Shown: positions 61,217 to 64,000 of the stretch, piece after piece
How the letters are laid out: the number at the start of each line of letters is the position of its first letter
Numbering within the stretch: position 1 is the stretch's first letter
Source of the DNA: Yersinia mollaretii ATCC 43969
GTDB taxonomy: Bacteria > Pseudomonadota > Gammaproteobacteria > Enterobacterales > Enterobacteriaceae
Assembly: GCF_013282725.1 (NCBI RefSeq)
Contig: NZ_CP054043.1
Coordinates: forward strand, 2,480,001-2,544,000
Direction of reading: 5' to 3'
DNA length: 64,000 nucleotides
Translations under genes and position numbers: made by a program
Notes under the pieces: generated by a model
Databases searched by the model: none
What the model saw: the letters and a program-made list of their open reading frames with translations, nothing else
What the model was told of the DNA's origin: nothing

Positions 61217-61258
61217 TACGTAGACATCATCAGCCTTGATGGGCGATGTCATCTCCAG
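61217..61258 (-). promoter_or_regulatory. Fluoride riboswitch (crcB motif)
   Basis: The minus strand reads GGAGATGACATCGCCC, then GGCTGATGATGTCTACG. GACATC pairs with GATGTC, and the GATGA...GCTGATG...CTAC positions match the fluoride aptamer consensus. It is about 100 nucleotides before the crcB ATG. Fluoride binding should switch crcB expression on. The expression platform is not clear from the sequence. Confidence 0.85.
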
Positions 61259-61323
61259 CATTTAAAGGTCAATGCTTGAAAGCTAATAATACACTGAGTG
61301 AATGCTAATTTGTAGCCCGCAAC

Positions 61324-62421
61324 TTAGCTCGCCAATTCAATACGATTACGGCCATTATCTTTTGCCAGATACAGTGCGGAGTCGGCGGCTTTCAGCCATT
61401 GCTGATAGTTAATCATGTCATGCCGATAATCAGCGATACCGGCGCTAACTCTCAATTGCAGGGATGGCGCTTGTGCAAAAACCAAATCGGCCAGCTTCTC
61501 CTGAATTCGTGTTAATACTTCCCGTGTCTGTTCTGCCGTTGTATTGGGCAAAATAGCGCCAAACTCATCTCCACCATAGCGGCCAACAATATCAATGGCC
61601 CTCAACCCCAGTAATAACTCTTCGGCAAGGACGGTTATCGCATCGTCGCCGACAGCATGACCAAAAGTGTCATTAATAGATTTGAAGTTGTCAATATCAA
61701 GTAAAATCAGAGTGGCGCCATGCTGATAACGTCGACAACTGTCAAATTGATTATGTAACTGATGCTCCCAATGCCTGCGGTTATATAACCCAGTCAATCC
61801 ATCTCTGACGCTGATGCGTAACAGCTCTTCTTTATTTTCGGCCAGACGTTTTGCTGTTCGATAGGTCACTAATCCCAGTAGGGAAGGGTAGACGATGATC
61901 ATTGGTAGGCAGGCATAGACCTGAAGTGGTGAGGTTTCAGGTTTAAAAGGTAAATTAAATATCCATGCGGTCAATAAGCTACAGGCAATTTGTAATGCCA
62001 GCCCTTTGCAAAACACGTTTTTGCCGCCTGAAGCAATATTATTCATACTCATCATTGATAAAATGACAACGGATGGCAGAGCATTGAACGACATTATCGC
62101 CACCCAGACCCCACCGAGGGCTGAGTCTATTTTCATGTTGAGTATTTCTTGCTCAAATGGTTCTTCAGAGCGCGAAGCTAGCAGGAATGCGATGTGTGGC
62201 CAGACTAACCCGTTGAGTGTGAGCGCTATCCATAACCACAGCGGTGCATTCTGAGTGTAGAGCACGGAGCTAACACATAACATGCCAATACCTAAGCCAA
62301 ATGCTCGAGGTAAATAAGTCCTTTTAGCGAAACTTAATCCCGATCGACGGGTGTTTATTCTGGTTGAATAAGGCAATTGGCGGTTCCCTCGTTTTTTACT
62401 TTGGGGGGATGTTAACGGCAA
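61324..62421 (-). CDS. MASE2-GGDEF diguanylate cyclase
   Basis: A 365-residue inner-membrane protein. After a ~30-residue basic N-terminus, KRTYLPRAFGLGIGMLCVSS begins a MASE2 sensor domain with about six helices, like DgcC/AdrA. The GGDEF domain starts near residue 200 (RDGLTGLYNRRHWE); the active site is YGGDEFGAIL near 278. An I-site (RAID, exactly five residues before GGDEF) is present, so product inhibition is expected. It makes c-di-GMP, probably affecting biofilm or cellulose. Confidence 0.92.
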   Translation of the reverse strand: MPLTSPQSKKRGNRQLPYSTRINTRRSGLSFAKRTYLPRAFGLGIGMLCVSSVLYTQNAPLWLWIALTLNGLVWPHIAFLLASRSEEPFEQEILNMKIDSALGGVWVAIMSFNALPSVVILSMMSMNNIASGGKNVFCKGLALQIACSLLTAWIFNLPFKPETSPLQVYACLPMIIVYPSLLGLVTYRTAKRLAENKEELLRISVRDGLTGLYNRRHWEHQLHNQFDSCRRYQHGATLILLDIDNFKSINDTFGHAVGDDAITVLAEELLLGLRAIDIVGRYGGDEFGAILPNTTAEQTREVLTRIQEKLADLVFAQAPSLQLRVSAGIADYRHDMINYQQWLKAADSALYLAKDNGRNRIELAS

Positions 62422-62577
62422 TGTCTCATCCGGAATGAGTCAAAATGAGCGAGAATAGACTCTTGAGTAAATCATAGTTCACTAACGAAATCTGTTACAT
62501 ATTACTCTTGTTTTAATCGGAAATTTATTCGTAAATAGCCCATGATTTAATGAACAGAACTCATCAAGAAGGTATAT

Positions 62578-62799
62578 ATGGAAGGTATCAGCATCACCAA
62601 ATTGTTGGTTGTTGGCATACTGATTGTGTTGTTGTTTGGGACGAGTAAATTACGCACGCTGGGTGCGGATTTGGGCGCAGCTTTAAAAGGCTTCAAAAAA
62701 GCCATGGGTAATGATGATGCGCCAGCAGCGGGTTCTACCGCTGAGTCTAAAGCCGCAACTGAAACCAAAACAACACCGCCGATCGAGCACAAAGACTGA
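62578..62799 (+). CDS. tatE: Sec-independent translocase subunit TatE
   Basis: A 73-residue TatA/TatE-type protein. ISITKLLVVGILIVLLFGTS is the membrane helix, LRTLGADLGAALKGFKKAM is the amphipathic helix, and an acidic, Ala/Thr-rich tail follows. AAGAAGG lies upstream. It forms part of the twin-arginine translocation pore. Its isolated position near lipA identifies it as tatE rather than tatA of the tatABC operon. Confidence 0.92.
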   Translation: MEGISITKLLVVGILIVLLFGTSKLRTLGADLGAALKGFKKAMGNDDAPAAGSTAESKAATETKTTPPIEHKD

Positions 62800-62894
62800 T
62801 TGTTGCCGCAGGTTTAGTGGTTTTTTGAGCTAACAGGGCAGCGCGATCATACATTTGCGACATTATTATCGGCATTAATATTATGCCTGATGAC

Positions 62895-62926
62895 AAAAAA
62901 CGGATCTCCATTGGAAATCCGTTTTT
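62895..62926. terminator. Hairpin downstream of tatE
   Basis: AAAAACGGAT and ATCCGTTTTT form a 10-bp stem with a T-run on the plus strand and A-run on the other side, so it can stop both convergent tatE and lipA transcripts. Confidence 0.8.
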
Positions 62927-62965
62927 GGTTGTCTGCAGTATAAGGTGTAATAAATTATTTCAGTC

Positions 62966-62999
62966 ATATCGGGCCTGAATGGATGTTCAGGCCCGATAT
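62966..62999 (-). terminator. lipA 3' hairpin
   Basis: ATATCGGGCCTGAA and TTCAGGCCCGATAT form a perfect 14-bp stem starting right after the lipA stop. Confidence 0.75.
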
Positions 63000-63001
63000 G
63001 C

Positions 63002-63967
63002 TTATTTGACTTCCAAACCTTTTGCTTGCAGGTCAGCGTGGTAAGAGGAGCGAACAAACGGGCCGCAAGCTGCATGGGTAAAGCCCATCGCCATAGCTTC
63101 CGCTTTCATTTCATCAAACTCAGCCGGGCTGACATAACGCTGTACTGGCAAATGGTGACGGCTAGGCTGCAAGTATTGGCCTAGCGTTAACATGGTTACC
63201 CCGTGACGGCGTAAATCACGCATAACTTCAACGATTTCAGCATTTGTTTCACCCAGACCGACCATCAAACCAGACTTGGTTGGGATATCAGGATGCGCTT
63301 CTTTAAAGCGTTCCAATAATTTGAGCGACCACTCGTAGTTAGCGCCGGGGCGCACTTGGCGATAGACCCGTGGAACGTTTTCCAGATTGTGGTTAAATAC
63401 ATCGGGTGGTGTGGCGGTCAAAATATCTAATGCGCGATCCATACGGCCACGGAAATCAGGCACCAGCGTTTCAATCTTAATGGTTGGATTCTTGGCACGA
63501 ATCGCGGAGATACAATCAGCAAAATGCTGAGCACCGCCATCACGCAGGTCATCACGGTCAACTGAGGTGATCACAACATAGCGCAGGCCCATATCTTGAA
63601 TGGTCTGCCCCAGTTTTTCTGGCTCATTGGCATCCGGTGTGACCGGGCGGCCATGTGCTACATCACAGAATGGACAACGGCGAGTACAAATTGCGCCGAG
63701 GATCATAAAGGTCGCCGTGCCGTGGTTAAAACACTCAGAGAGGTTAGGGCAGGAGGCTTCTTCGCAAACCGAATGCAGACCGTTTTTACGCAGTGCGGCC
63801 TTGATGCCCTGAATACGACCGGAGTCGGCAGGGAGTTTGATCTTCATCCATTCGGGCTTACGCAGCAGCTCCTGACGTTCGGTAACCACGGTTTTAATCG
63901 GGATTAACGCCATTTTATCTGCGTCACGGTATTTTACGCCGCGTTCCATCTGAATCGGTTTACTCAT
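63002..63967 (-). CDS. lipA: Lipoyl synthase
   Basis: A 321-residue radical-SAM enzyme. [10 protein letters not shown] is the CxxxCxxC site for the SAM cluster, and the auxiliary cluster cysteines are in [22 protein letters not shown] and [10 protein letters not shown] are further family blocks. It inserts two sulfurs into octanoyl groups of lipoate-dependent enzymes. Its start is 34 bases from the window edge. Confidence 0.96.
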   Translation of the reverse strand: MSKPIQMERGVKYRDADKMALIPIKTVVTERQELLRKPEWMKIKLPADSGRIQGIKAALRKNGLHSVCEEASCPNLSECFNHGTATFMILGAICTRRCPFCDVAHGRPVTPDANEPEKLGQTIQDMGLRYVVITSVDRDDLRDGGAQHFADCISAIRAKNPTIKIETLVPDFRGRMDRALDILTATPPDVFNHNLENVPRVYRQVRPGANYEWSLKLLERFKEAHPDIPTKSGLMVGLGETNAEIVEVMRDLRRHGVTMLTLGQYLQPSRHHLPVQRYVSPAEFDEMKAEAMAMGFTHAACGPFVRSSYHADLQAKGLEVK

Positions 63968-64000
63968 AATCGTGCAGGTTCCAGTTCTGAATCTCTCAAT

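Noticed and set aside
1..64000. CRISPR array
   Set aside because: No regularly spaced direct repeats of 20-40 bases were seen anywhere; the repeats found are the autotransporter coding repeats and short dispersed elements.

Overview
The window looks like a chromosomal segment of a Yersinia species (Enterobacterales), probably of the Y. enterocolitica group. Three things point there. The gene order gsk-ybaL-fsr-ushA-ybaK-ybaP-copA-cueR-ybbJ-qmcA-ybbN-ybbO-tesA-ybbA-ybbP-purK-purE-lpxH-ppiB-cysS-ybcJ-folD-argU is enterobacterial. A polysaccharide locus abuts gsk, which is the usual Yersinia O-antigen site. A Yst-type heat-stable enterotoxin gene lies between ushA and ybaK. No CRISPR array or rRNA was seen, and the species cannot be fixed from the sequence alone.

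Positions 1-15394 (all + strand) are an O-antigen or surface-glycan operon. Its first half holds a methyltransferase-like/GT2 fusion, a 930-residue polytopic protein, a GtrB-like polyprenyl-phosphate glycosyltransferase, a methyltransferase, a GtrA-like flippase and an epimerase. This composition suggests a Gtr-type system that loads a sugar on the lipid carrier, flips it and attaches it in the periplasm. Its second half (gmhA, hddA, gmhB, hddC plus SDR, Gfo/Idh and transaldolase genes) makes an activated D-glycero-D-manno-heptose and perhaps modifies it. Two glycosyltransferases close the locus. No wzx, wzy or ABC exporter gene is visible, so part of the locus lies upstream.

Positions 15469-41336 are core genome: nucleoside salvage, envelope and nucleotide functions, copper export, the YbbA/YbbP ABC module, purine biosynthesis, lipid A synthesis, CysRS and FolD. 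It also holds the ChiX small RNA, a CueR operator, a PurR operator, copies of a short dispersed repeat, and the yst gene enclosed by 20-bp perfect inverted repeats.

Positions 41551 to about 56250 are accessory. tRNA-Arg(TCT), argU, is followed at once by a P4-like integrase. Then come two large minus-strand genes: an SF2 helicase with a nuclease-like C-terminus, and a 1270-residue protein with a possible nuclease-like N-terminus. Together they form the best candidate here for a poorly described antiphage system. Beyond them are a phage-tail gene remnant, an AIDA-like autotransporter, a tyrosine-recombinase remnant, small exported peptides and a CPBP membrane protease. Several parts look phage-derived and decayed, and no second copy of the tRNA end was found.

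Positions 56592-63967 return to core-like genes: PphA-like phosphatase, an acyltransferase-like protein, a LuxR regulator, a cold-shock-domain protein, cspE, crcB behind a fluoride riboswitch, a MASE2-GGDEF cyclase, tatE and lipA.
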